Shown: piece after piece, positions 1-12,900 of the stretch | Numbering within the stretch: position 1 is the stretch's first letter | Layout of the letters: each line of letters starts with the position of its first letter | DNA from: Saccoglossus kowalevskii | Lineage: Eukaryota; Hemichordata; Enteropneusta; Harrimaniidae | NCBI RefSeq assembly: GCF_000003605.2 | Contig: NW_003155736.1 | Location: 259,852-300,432, forward strand | Length of the DNA: 40,581 nt | Reading direction: 5' to 3' | Made by a program: the position numbers and the translations under genes | Notes under the pieces: generated by a model | Database searches by the model: none | What the model saw: only the letters and a program-made list of their open reading frames with translations | What the model was told of the DNA's origin: nothing

Positions 1-816
1 GTAGTTATGTTCCATTGTACAATCCAGGGAGTTGTGAATGCATAATTAGTATTAGAATATCAGCATGATGTTCTCAAGGTTTCTGGGTACGTGTTGCCAA
101 GATTGTCTTAATGCCATACTGTGTTTTCGATTGCGTTTCAGTATTTCAAAAATGTCCCCAGTTGATCAGTCAAAGGTCAGTGCAGTGAAAAACAAATAGA
201 TAACAGTGATGTATGTATGCTACTATAACTTTGTACTTAACACAAAATCTGTACAGGCAAGTCTGAGAAATAAGTTGTACACACATTTTTATGTGACAAA
301 TGTTGGTGTCTATAATTTCCTAATTCCTATGAGTCCTAATAATTTCCATTTAAAAAAATGGGACAGACTTTGGTGAAATCATATGTCGCAAAAACATATA
401 GTTCACAAATGACGTAATGCGATTAATTATTCATAAATTCATTTGATTCGGACAAACAAATATAACAAAAACTAGAATAACAGATATCCCTTAATTGTAC
501 TATTAGTTAGCGGATGTTTAGATCAGTACACTGCCATTAGAGGAAATACGGTATTTATAATTGATGTGGTATTGCAATTAATTAGCAAATATAATATGGA
601 TTTGTTCAGACATGCAGTGAACTTCTTTTAGATTCACAACAAATCCGATAGTAAAACTCTAGCAAAGAAACGAACCTAGGGTGTTAAATTATCATTATCG
701 TCTTGGCACGTTGTCAGTTCTGTTTTCTAGTAATCATGCCAATTTAATGCTACCTATCCTAATGATACAGAATCCTCAAAACCTTCATTGAGCTGCTATA
801 ATTAGAGTTTACATAC
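1..816. other. LRP-like intron at the left edge
   Basis: AT-rich intron sequence between exon 18 and an unseen exon to the left. I see no splice-flanked coding segment, RNA gene or clear repeat in it. Confidence 0.6.
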
Positions 817-966
817 CTTCTTCAATGCAAAATCCATTTTCCATCACGTAACCGGGATCACAATTACAAGTTGTCTGTCCATCTTGTCCACTAGTACTCA
901 AATGTTCCGGACATGCTTCGCAATCTGCTGTTCCTAGATGGTCTTTGAAATGATCTACACCACACT
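817..966 (-). CDS. LRP-like exon 18: ephrin-receptor-like cysteine-rich module
   Basis: Residues 1004-1053. [28 protein letters not shown] and NGFCIEE match the GCC2/TNFR-like pattern (C-x2-CP ... TxCxC-x2-GY ... C) found in ephrin receptors and many secreted multidomain proteins. The donor is gtatgt; the next exon lies beyond the left edge. Confidence 0.85.
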
Positions 967-3900
967 CTACAGGATAAATTCATTTTACGTATTACATTTT
1001 AGTTTCATATTACTGTTAAGGTTACAATGTATTTGTATCTGCCTGGTAGAGGTAAATTGCAATTAATTGCAGAAACTTACTGAATGCTAGGGACTCTTTT
1101 AATGGTCTGGACATAAAAGAAGATATACATGTTCAAAACAACATATATATATAAATATATGATTTTGGTAGCTTATATACCAATTTGTGATTATGCTGAT
1201 ACTTTGGATACATATCCTAAGACTCATATCATAAACATTACATGTATTCTCGGGGTGGTTATAAAAAGTACAAATGTGCTACAAATATCAACAAATGATT
1301 ATGAACCAATTTTATGAACAAGTAAAAAAATGTTTGCAAAACTGTAGTATGAGGGTGCTATACCACTTCTGCAACCACTACAATCTTGTTTCTGAAGCCC
1401 TGTCTATGAAACTGTCCATCTTGAGTATGAGAATTGAATAGAACAGCCAAAAATGGCGTTGAAAAACATGTTGAGCTTTGTGAACTTTTGTGTTTAGGGA
1501 CCGGATTCTATTTAAATCATTTAAATCACAAGCTATAGCACTTTTTGTGTTAATGCAAAAAATGTTCAATTGTGATGTCTATAATTTTAAAAATCCCAAT
1601 GTTGGTGACGACATACTTCACCCCAAATAAGGGGAAACTTTTGAATTTTTAAACCTAATACATTTCTTACACAGAATCGTGAATTCTAAGCTTTTTTTTC
1701 AGATGTATAAATTAAATTATTACTGATACCATAAATACTATAACTCACTAGTACACGTTGATACACCATCTCCTTGGTATCCTGCTCTGCAGACACAATT
1801 GTAGTTACCAAGAGAACACAGATTTTCAGCACAATCTGCATTACCATGGCAATCACTAGAACATTTTGTATCATCAGTTACATCCCAAACATCACTACCT
1901 GGAATGGTCATAACATATTTGAATTTAAATTCAAGTAAATTCTTGATACAAATTAACATGTAAAGGTTCCAGTTTGTGAAATATAACTAGATAATAATAA
2001 TAATCTATATTACATCCTTAAAAATACAAATTTTCAAGCAGCTTATATTATAGAAATTTGTATTTGAATGAATAGAAAAGGTAAAGACATCAAAGTCAAT
2101 ATTACAAATCAAAGGAATGTTCATTTCTTAAAATGAAAGAATTTGGATAAATCACCCAACAACCTAATTGTATTTTTGTCACTAATTTTCATTAAATTTG
2201 TATTTCCTGAAGATACTGAGAACTGAAAATTACTCTATTCTAAAATTAAAGTAAATTACTAAAACTCACATGTAACACATGTCCTCATATCGTCATCAAA
2301 TATCATACCAATAGAGCAGACACATTGATAACCACCAGGTATAGGCTCACAGTCATCAGTACAGTTGCAACTAGTAGCACCACCTAGAGAAATATACATG
2401 TACAGGTAGTTGGTGAGTTAGAAAACTGCGCAGATGAGGTAGAAGTATTCAGAGGACAGCTAACTTTTAACAATTACATAAATCACTACTGGATCCGCAA
2501 ATTTGGTGGCTGAAATAAAATATTTTACTGACCAGCTCAAAAATTTACTATTGCTACCAACTGGGTGGGGGTCTGAAGATTTGTAAACAACCTTACACTC
2601 AAAAGAGTTATTTTTGAACAGTTACCATAGCAATTACCAAGGAAACATTTAGTTACCTCTTGATAATTTTAATCAGACTTGTAACTATTTTGATCACTAT
2701 GGAGGAAAAAATGAAGGGGAAAGATGATATTGTTAAAATTGTTAGAGCCATTTTAAAGTTTAACCATCAACAAAATTATTTTGTGTAATCTAGCTACTCC
2801 TTCCCACATGAAATGTTAATAAAAATTGACAAACCTTTTGACCAAAAAAGAAAAGCAAGATCTGAAACTGTTCGTATGGTGAAAAATTGTGATGAAATTT
2901 AGTAAAAATTTCACCAAATAATAAAATGTTGGCACTGAATTTTGGGAGGGAATAGTATCTGGCACTCAACGGATCAATAAATGATAAATCTTATTCACCT
3001 AATACATCTCAATAACTTACCTGTAGCATGTAACACCACTGCTGTTGGTCTTAACATATTTTCAGCAATTTTTTCAAATCTCCTAGTGACGGTATTGGTC
3101 ATGAACACAGCTTTGTCTTCCCAGCTACTGAATATCAATGTATTACCCATAACAGCCAAACCATAGGCATGATTAAATCTACCAGTTAAATAGTCAATGG
3201 TTTCCTTTCCGTAACCTGTTGTGTTCAATGTACATTTTGTTCAATTTCAAGATGTACATATCATGGTTTTTGGACATGCTTCATAGTTAGAATATGAATA
3301 TCAGCAATTATTTATTTACATTGAAGATATAGGATCCATGTATGATACTTTAACTTTTTCACCACCAAACTTTCTCTCGCCCAAAGTATTCAGCATATTT
3401 TTCTATATTCTTCAATATTTCTAGAAATGAACTTGAATTTTGGAGCCAACAGACAAAATTTGTGACAATTCCCCGTTTTTCTGGCTATTTTTGTTCCAAT
3501 TTGTTCAATAAATAGGACTACTTTGTGAATTTGTGATGAAACAATTGACCTGACGGTCGAAATAGCTACGCTGTCTTCACTATCATGGAAAAAGAATCAG
3601 TAAAGTGGCATTGTGGTTGACGGTTTCGAACTAGTTGTCGAAAATAACATTTTTTACCAAAAATGACAAAAATATTCACTCAAAATCGAAATTTGCATAT
3701 TTTTAGACGAATTTAACAAATCTGACAGAGGACCACCCCACGTATCCTTGCTGCAAATATGAATGTAATTGGGCAAGTACTTTTGAAGAAGACGTCGTTT
3801 AAAAGAAAACTTCACGCGGGACGCTGGACGAACGGCGGTGGAGAGACCCCCATACCAACAGCATCGCTGGGTCATCTGCGATGACAGCGGAGCTAAAAAG

Positions 3901-6900
3901 GGAACTGTTGGTGAAAAGGTTAATGTGTTAAGTTTTCAGTACTGCAAAATTGTTCTGAATTCATGTTATATCACATCACATAATTAGTAATATGCAACCA
4001 TTGAATTTTTCCTACCTAAAATTTAAAACAACTTTTTGCACGTTTTTATGAAATTATTAAATGCGTACACAGTTTTAAAAAAATCATTACCAGGCACCTC
4101 AAAATGAAAAATCTTAAAGTTGCATTACAATTTGTGTCACACATGTATACATCTCACTGACTATTGTGATTATGGTGAAGAATGATAAAATCAGTTGGTT
4201 TCAAACAAATCCTAAAATATTGGATCATTAAACCTATCATAGCCTACACTAGACAGAAACAGGGTCTTGGTGACTAATCACCTAGTTAAACAATTCTCAT
4301 AGCTGTAATTACTTACATCCACTTTACTTTACTGTTCTTTACTTTAGAAGACTTTTTTAATTTGGTTTCAGGATTATATTGGATATGATTTTTATTTAAA
4401 GGTACAAAACTCTAGGTCTTAATTCCTGATGTTTATAGGGGTCAGTGAGAGATTTCTTCAGATCATACTAAGTGGGAATACAATTTAAATTTTTTTGCAT
4501 TTTTGTAATATCAACTCACAGTCCCTCTATGATAGAGGGACTGTGATCAACTTAAGGTAGAAGCCTAGTCATAATTTTTGACAAAATTGGTTATAAATCG
4601 CATGACAATGTTCATTAGTTTATTATTTACAATTATGAAGCTAATGTCTCATGGTACAATGAAATAGCATTATTTTGTGTGTTTTAGTTATGCTTTATGT
4701 GAAATGTGTTCTAATATTTTTTTGAATATTGCTATTTTTAGAACAATTTTATAGAACACAATGTTAAAGCAAAATTGCAGTTTTGACACTTTTTAAAACT
4801 CAGATTATTTAAATAGTTCAGAACAACAAAAAGTACTCCATCATTAACAATATATGATTTTTTCAGCCTATGTCACCAGGCTAGATTTTGAGATATTGCA
4901 TAATATCTCTGCCATAGGAGCGTTTGGTAAAAGTGTTATAATAGTGTCAAAATGGCGACTTTCCACTAAAATACAACTTTCTTTAGGTCAATATCCTTAT
5001 ATTACCTTGAAGTACATTTTATTACAAAATGAATAAATTCTGAGTTTTTAAATTTATGAGTAGGCTTCTACCTTAATTCCATGGTTTGCATTATAAATTT
5101 TGCCTTACAAATCATATATCAGTCGGTTAACTTTTTAATCTTTCACAAACTCTAACATCATTCTAATTCAGATATCAATAGAGATTTTAACTATGAATGA
5201 TTTTGTACATAAAACAAAAAAAATAATTAAAATAAATCCTACCGTTTAAATCAGATTTTATTACAATTCCTCGTCCTCCATCAATAACATACAATTTATC
5301 ACCTTCAATGGCCAATCCATTTGGTATTTCTAGATTACCAAGGGGTAATATATCTGGTGGTATACTATAACCAAACAGATTCAATCTCTGTACTTTACTG
5401 TAACCAATGCCCCATTCTGTCCAATATACATATCTGAAAAGAAAAGATTATTATTAGCAGAGGTACATTACTTTGGGTTTGCAACTACGGTGACATGATA
5501 CCAAGATCCCGACTCAATTTCGCTCTCGCATAAGCGTTCCAACTCGGAAAAATGCGAATGCACATGCCCGAGGTAACTAGGATACTGGGATGTACAGGTG
5601 GATCAAGATAGCTGTTCACGATATGACAGATTACGGTAACTATATTTTCTGTACATTTTCGATGTATTACATTTTTTCGCTATGATTGTGGTAATACACG
5701 TTTTATTACAAATCGCCTATGTCATGTCAGAAGGTCGTAGCATCAGTCTCGCTATTTACGAGATGAGACTTGAATGGGATCTTGACATGATGTCACCATA
5801 CAGTACTATGTGCGTTGCAAACCCCAAGTAATGTACCTCTGGTATTAGATATATAAAACATTTCCTATAACAATTTCACAAAACTAAATAGTTGCATGGT
5901 ATGCTTTTCATAGGTAATTCTATAAAAAGTGTTCTTATAAGTGCAAACACAGTATTAATATAATATATAATTTTATTAATACCGGTATATTAATGAATTT
6001 TTATCAAACCCCTCAAATGTGAGTGAGAGAAAACATATTTAGTTTTTGAAAACAAATTTACATTTGTTGAAAGATTCTGACAGTCAATGAGATGAAGCAT
6101 ACTTTCTCTCTTGTGTATTTAGATCAATGTCAAACATAATAGTAAAAGTATATGTACTGAAAAAAAATATATAATTTTTGCCAAATGATAATTTTATGGC
6201 GTTCAGTTACATAAGGGTCACTGTGACTTGAATTAATTTGCTGTCTTCAAGGCTCCAATAAAATTGTCAATGCTTTGTGACTGAACTACCTCCCTAACTC
6301 TCATGAAAATAAAACAGTAACTGAGTAAGAATAAGTAAGTCATACTGCTTACCCATTATGTAAAGTAATGGCTCTTGGACTATCCAAACCAGAAATAATC
6401 AACTCATGTGTGCTAGTATCCCCGAATAAGTTCATTCTTTCTATAGTTTTCAACTCATAGTCAGTCCAGTATAACAGTTGTTGAGACTCATCAATGGCCA
6501 TTCCATCAATCACACCACCCCCTCTGTAAAACTCATCAGGTTTGTCAGCGAGTGCTTGTATACTGACTCTGCTTATCACACCAGTATGGACATTACTATA
6601 GTAGATCATTTCATTACTAGGGTCATATACAACGGCGACGATGTTGTCATCTTGGTATCGTTGGATTGCTGGTTCTTGTGGGTACACCCCTTGACTTGAT
6701 GAGTCAAAACTAATGATTTGAATATCTGTGACATCAGCTACCAGTAAAAAGTTGTTCGGAACTGTGATGTTGACAAAAATTTTAGTCATTATAAACTCCT
6801 TTTGAAACATGCATGAATTAATTAATGTTTTTTTATTAAATGGAAGGTAAGCCTAATGCATATTAAATGTCTCATACCACTAATTATCATATTAGAAACT

Positions 6901-9900
6901 GTAGCCCCCAAATCATCTGCAGTAGCAAATGATCTTTTTCTGTCAATTTTTTTGGACTTGCGTGTAAAGCTTTGTTTATAATAATTGGCACCAGTTACCT
7001 GTGGATTTGGGTAGCTATAAATTAAAGTGGGGGAGTCGTTACCTGCGCATGCGTCAGATGGCCATAGCGTCTCATTGTTTAAAAACAAGCGTCTACCCAT
7101 GAGCCTTTGCGTTATTAGCGTGTGTTGTTATCGTTGCTTGGGACTGAATTCCCACGTGTGCGCAGGTGACGACCCTCCCGCTTTAATACACTACTTAACA
7201 GGCTATAAGCTGAAAAAATCCATGTGTTTTGTTTACATTTTCTTTTGGAAATATGAGCTGGACAACGTGTATTTCTAGAGAGATGTAGCTTCATCTAATA
7301 TTTCACTTTTTGAAACCTGTTTGTTTTTATAGAAATTTACCCATTATATGCTAGCATCTAATTAGTCGTATGAGACCACAATAAATAGGATAACATTAAT
7401 ATGATGTTTGGGAAGATGTCGTATCATTACACACACCACACATCTTCACAGCACCTGAACTGAAAACATGCGATGCTGTATAAATATGCTTTTAAGAAGG
7501 TTCAAGTCGAATTGCAGATAATATCTTATATTTGTTTTATTTCACTATTATAAGTTACCATTAGGATACCGAAAATAAAAAAAATTTCGAAGTTTGAAAT
7601 ATCTTGGAAATTGGCTAAATTGTCATTCTTTTACACTGGTTTTTGTGGTAAGATTATTTATTCATATCTCAAGATGTTTCTATATTATATACAATGAAAA
7701 CATGCACAGTACTGACAAATTTTAATTTGTCTCCAATTGTCTTAACACAAGAAATTTAATTTAAGCTTTCAGCAAAAAAAAAAAATTGTAATAATACTTT
7801 GTAATGAGAAAAGATGTACAGTATTATCATTGATAAGATATAACAAAAGTTTTAAAAAAAAGTTCTCATTTAAAAAATAAACACTGATTTGACGATTGTT
7901 CCGGTAGACTGTAAACTGCTTCAATTTAGAAAGAGACACATTTTGGTTAATTGTGTGTGTGTCAGTGAAGTCACAGACTTTTGTATACTTTGGGGGTATA
8001 CAACACAAGTGTGTCAATGACTTTTGAAAATACTTTATTCTAGCTGGAATTGATTTTCGCTGAATAGACTTTTTGGGCGTTTTGTATGGAATTTATTTTC
8101 AATGATTTTTGAAAGTTGAATGTGAAATATAGGAAAAAAGGTATATTCACTGGATTTTATCATCACTGAATCATTACTGAAGCGAATATCAATTCCAAGC
8201 GAAAAAAAGTATTCTACTGTATCCTTACCTAAACACTGTGTTGCAGTGCTGTCTAATATCAAACCACTTTGATCAGGACATAGACATCTTGTACCCCCTG
8301 GTACATGGACACATATACCCCCGCTATTACTGCATATACTTCCAGCACATCGATCCATACCTGTACAAAGAACAATATGAACCAATACAGGCATACATGT
8401 TATAACATTTCAAGACAAATTAATCTACATGCTGAAAACAAATAAAAGAATTAAACTATTAGAACAAATAAGATATACAGAACGCTTTAGAAATTGAGAA
8501 AAACAATTCCAACAGTGTGAAGAAATATGCAATGATAAAGCGCCAAAGAAAATGTCAATTTTGTTATGGTGGCAATAAAGCAAATATTCTATTCTATTTT
8601 GTCTAATCTTTTCTATTCTAGTCTAGTCTAGTCTAGTCATTATAACAGCATTTACTGGCAGTTAGGATAACTGCTATGCTACATATTTTCACATTAAATT
8701 TCAAATATTTAAGCACAGTTCACAATATGTACATAATGTCATGCCTATTTTATTGAACATTTTATTGACAACCAGACACAAATTTTTATTTATGCTTTCA
8801 TAATATACCGGTAGAACAATTCTTACCCAAATTATTTGATGCGGTTCTTGTTGCATGTTTAACACCCATGGGATCAATAATGTCATCAACTATTTTCTCA
8901 CATGGTCCTGTGTCTAAAGTACATTTATATATACATGTGTTGTTCCAATCACTGTAGAATTGAGTGTTCCTGATTATGTCCAATCCAAAGGGAACCTAAA
9001 AAAAGTGAATATTATTATTTGCAGTATTTATGGTACAATCCTCAAGCATGTATTAGATTCACTCATATCATAAGACACGACTTTAATTGATTTTTTGTCA
9101 TAAAAGATTCACACAAATCCTTGTCATGCACAAGTCCTGAAATGAGTACACCTTGTTCAAAATATTGTATTATGTTTTGAGAATTACTATAAACACAAAT
9201 AATTATTCACAGGTTTTTAATTTTGCTATTTTTGCTGTCAAGTAAAATTAGCTAAATTAAATCCATGTGAATATGTAGAATAACAATAGAACTCGTTGTT
9301 TCCCTGCCACAATCATGAACTTAAAAAACAGTGAAATTGTTCAAAATATCAGAATGGTGAAATTAAATGTCAGTGAAAATAGATGAGGTAATAAATGGTG
9401 TGCTTGGGTATTTGGTAGCAACTATAACACCCCTCTTAACAAGATTAGAATATATGCAGGAAAGGTTAATATCTGCCATTAGAGAGCTCTTATGTTTACT
9501 ACCAAATCCCCTTGTTTGCTATATATTCCTCTAAATAAAAGTGTTGGTTTCAACGGGAAACATAACAGTAGATAATGGAGATGATAGAATGCTAGTGGGT
9601 CTAGATTTACCTTTACATACTGATAATTCGAAGCACAAGCTTTCTCATAAAATTATTGAACCAATATTGCATATTTTATATCAAAAACTTACAATATTAT
9701 TTAACAAAATAATTTAAACATGATGGAAGCATTGCCTTTTTATTTCATATCTACAACATTTTCAGTTCTTCTGTGTCCCATATTGCATTGGTAAGTTAGA
9801 ATACAATAATCCAATTAAGTGTCACCATTATCATAACTATAACAGAGAGTATGTAATCAGAGTAGACATTACCTTCAACGGGAATTGTAAACTAGCTTTG

Positions 9901-12900
9901 TTCGTTCCATCCAAATTTGAATATTCCATAGTTGGCGGACTTGGACTGTCCACGTGTGAATCCAGCCAGTACATTTTATCATTTCTAAGTGCAATTCCAT
10001 TTGGGTTATCCACGCCAGTGTTCTGTATCACCATCCTGTTTTTACCGTCCAAGTCAGTTCTTACAATGCCAGGTTGTACATCCCAGTCTGTGTAGTATAG
10101 ATACCTGACAAGTTAACATAGATATCATTATTAATATATAGGATTTATTATACAGAAATAAGTACCTGGAGTAGTATATGCAATTATAATTGCAGTTTGA
10201 AGTCACAAGAATGATGATCTTGTATACATTTCTAAAAATACAAATGAGAGTTGCATGGTTAGTGTACACTTAACTGTTTTTTTTTTATTCTCTTATTAGT
10301 CACAAAGCATGTATTACATTTTTTGTCTTTTGGAAAATGACAATATAAATAGCTGGTGATAACATAAACCTTATTTCTAAATCTTTAGTGATGACTCTGG
10401 TTAGAAATACGACTCATGTGCACATGCAACTCATGGCATCTTCATTGCATATACGTGGATACTATGAGGTTATTACGAGGATACCTCAAAGTATGCACAA
10501 AGACAGTACAGCAGTGGTCGATTCAACGATGCACTGTCTATTATACATTTTTTCCTTCTACGAATACATTATGGGAATGCCTAAATCCAAAAAGTTTAGA
10601 ACAGAATCAGCAAACTTCTTTGCATGGAGTGCTGTCAAACCATGGTGGCAGCCATGTTTGGTTCTTATTATTAGAGGACGCTANNNNNNNNNNNNNNNNN
10701 NNNNNNNNNNNNNNNNNNNNNNNNNNNNNNNNNNNNNNNNNNNNNNNNNNNNNNNNNNNNNNNNNNNNNNNNNNNNNNNNNNNNNNNNNNNNNNNNNNNN
10801 NNNNNNNNNNNNNNNNNNNNNNNNNNNNNNNNNNNNNNNNNNNNNNNNNNNNNNNNNNNNNNNNNNNNNNNNNNNNNNNNNNNNNNNNNNNNNNNNNNNN
10901 NNNNNNNNNNNNNNNNNNNNNNNNNNNNNNNNNNNNNNNNNNNNNNNNAAAAAACAGAAAAGTTGACAAATCAATATTCACAGGTAATCAGCAAACTAAT
11001 ATTTAGTGCATATATTTAAATTCACTTGAGTGGACTAATCACTGGGTCAATAGTGTATTCATATACCAGAGACTTTTTAATTCTAGATCAACAGGTGTCC
11101 ATTTAAAGGATGACTGCAGCGAACTAGTGAAAATGCAAATACATTAAATTAAACCTTTGATTGCTATAATTCTTCCTGGCAAAATGTTGATTCTGCTAAT
11201 TTTTTTAATGAACGCTTTGATAATTTTGGACCAAATAGACTTGCTATAGATCAAAAACATGCAAAAATTATGGGGTTTTAATTTTCGGAAAATGACAAAT
11301 GTAGACTTTGGTGCTAAAATTCTTGATAATTTGCATCAAATAAATGAAAGAGAATTATTGATTCATATTTCAAAAATTATTTTATTTTTTTTGCTGAGAC
11401 TTTCAAATAGCCACTCACTTGGCCAAATTTTAGGAATCTCAATTTTATTACCAGAAAGTGAACTTCTTTGTATCAGTGAAAATAACAAAATTAAAACCCA
11501 GTGAATAATGATCTTTTGATCACCAAAAACAACTTTTATCATCATTTACAATATTTTTTTAAAAATTTGTTTTTCCTCAAAATTGTGTTCAAAATCTATA
11601 GCCAATTTAGTAAAAAAAAAATTTTGAGCCAAAAATATGGTGATTGAAGGGTAATATTGTCTATACACAGTACATGTTCTCTGCATGTATTTTCAGATTG
11701 AATATAAAAAAGAATCCATACCCTGCCTGTACATCCAATATAATTGCACGTGGTCTGTAAATGTCTTCATCTATAATTCTCTTGCGATTGTTTCCACTGA
11801 GATCTATCATCTCAATACGAGCCCAGTGATCACTGGTGTTACTGATAAACACCATGTTCCAATTGGTAAAGTACAATCTATTGTGTAATATATCCAATGC
11901 CAGTCCTATATAGAAGACAAAATTACTATTAAATTATTAATTAATAAGTATTAAACACGCTCACATGTTTCTTTGAATAGCATCATGTTTTCCTGTAATA
12001 TTTTCGGCACAATATTTTCCTTTTTTTTTTCTTGTACTTTTCAAATTATTTAAGATTGTGTTATAAAGGAAGGGCTCAATGGATTAGAGTGTACACTTTC
12101 ACACCATGGTAATGATAGATCCCATGAAACGTTTGCAAGATGTATCAAATATAAGGTTTACACAACGTGTTTTTTTTTCGCTTAAGACATTTTTTTATAT
12201 TTTGGGGGATTTTTTTTTTTTTCGGCTTACCTATTGTTGTGTTTTTTAAAAAAAAAAGCCTTAAATACAAATTGGCAAAAATCTGGGGCATCTGGGAAAC
12301 CATTTCCATGACTTGCATGGAGGCAAAAGCCTGGGGCATCTAGGCAACCGACTTCTTGACCTGCATTAATTTAGTCTCACTCACCATCTACAATGCCTAT
12401 GCCTTTTTGCAGAAACACTTCAGAGTCACTTCCATCAAGATTTACTTTTCTGATTTGTGCCAGGGCAACATCACTGTAGTAGATCACCTACAATCAAAAT
12501 CACATGGGTTATTGTAACCACGCATGTAGTTAAAATGTCACTACTGGAAATTTTGATAGTTTGATAATCATAGGATGTTTATAAGAACTATAAATGTCAT
12601 GAAAGTCAAAGCCTACTCCACTGTTTCAGGTTTTTACCTGACTCGTACAATTTGTGAACCTTGATTTTTCGCAAAATTAAGGACGAACATAGCTAAAAAA
12701 AATTGCAGAAAATTTAAAAAGCACTATTAATACAAATTCTTGATGATATGTTGCTGAATGAAAAAATGTATTAAATAAATGAAAAAAGAGGAGAAGTCCC
12801 TGAACCTGTTCCCATGGAAACAATAACTTTAGTATTAAGTCTACTCTGACAGCCATTTTGAATTAAAAATTGGTTGAAATAAAAACTTGAGGTTCATAAT

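Noticed and set aside
3654-3875. Minus-strand 73-codon ORF, arginine and cysteine rich
   Set aside because: It lies in the GC-richer core of repeat family D and shows no domain; exons 14 and 15 join in phase without it.
4854-5036. 60-codon ORF
   Set aside because: Wholly inside the TTAA-flanked MITE and without transposase motifs.
6822-7100. Minus-strand 92-codon ORF as an extra LRP-like exon
   Set aside because: It falls in repeat family E, has a relative at 12,841-13,092, and exons 12 and 13 already join in phase without it.
10388-11006. Long ORFs on both strands through the N run (10,388-10,966; 10,416-11,006; 10,607-10,981)
   Set aside because: Their length comes from N bases translated as open frame; the flanks are repeat and intron.
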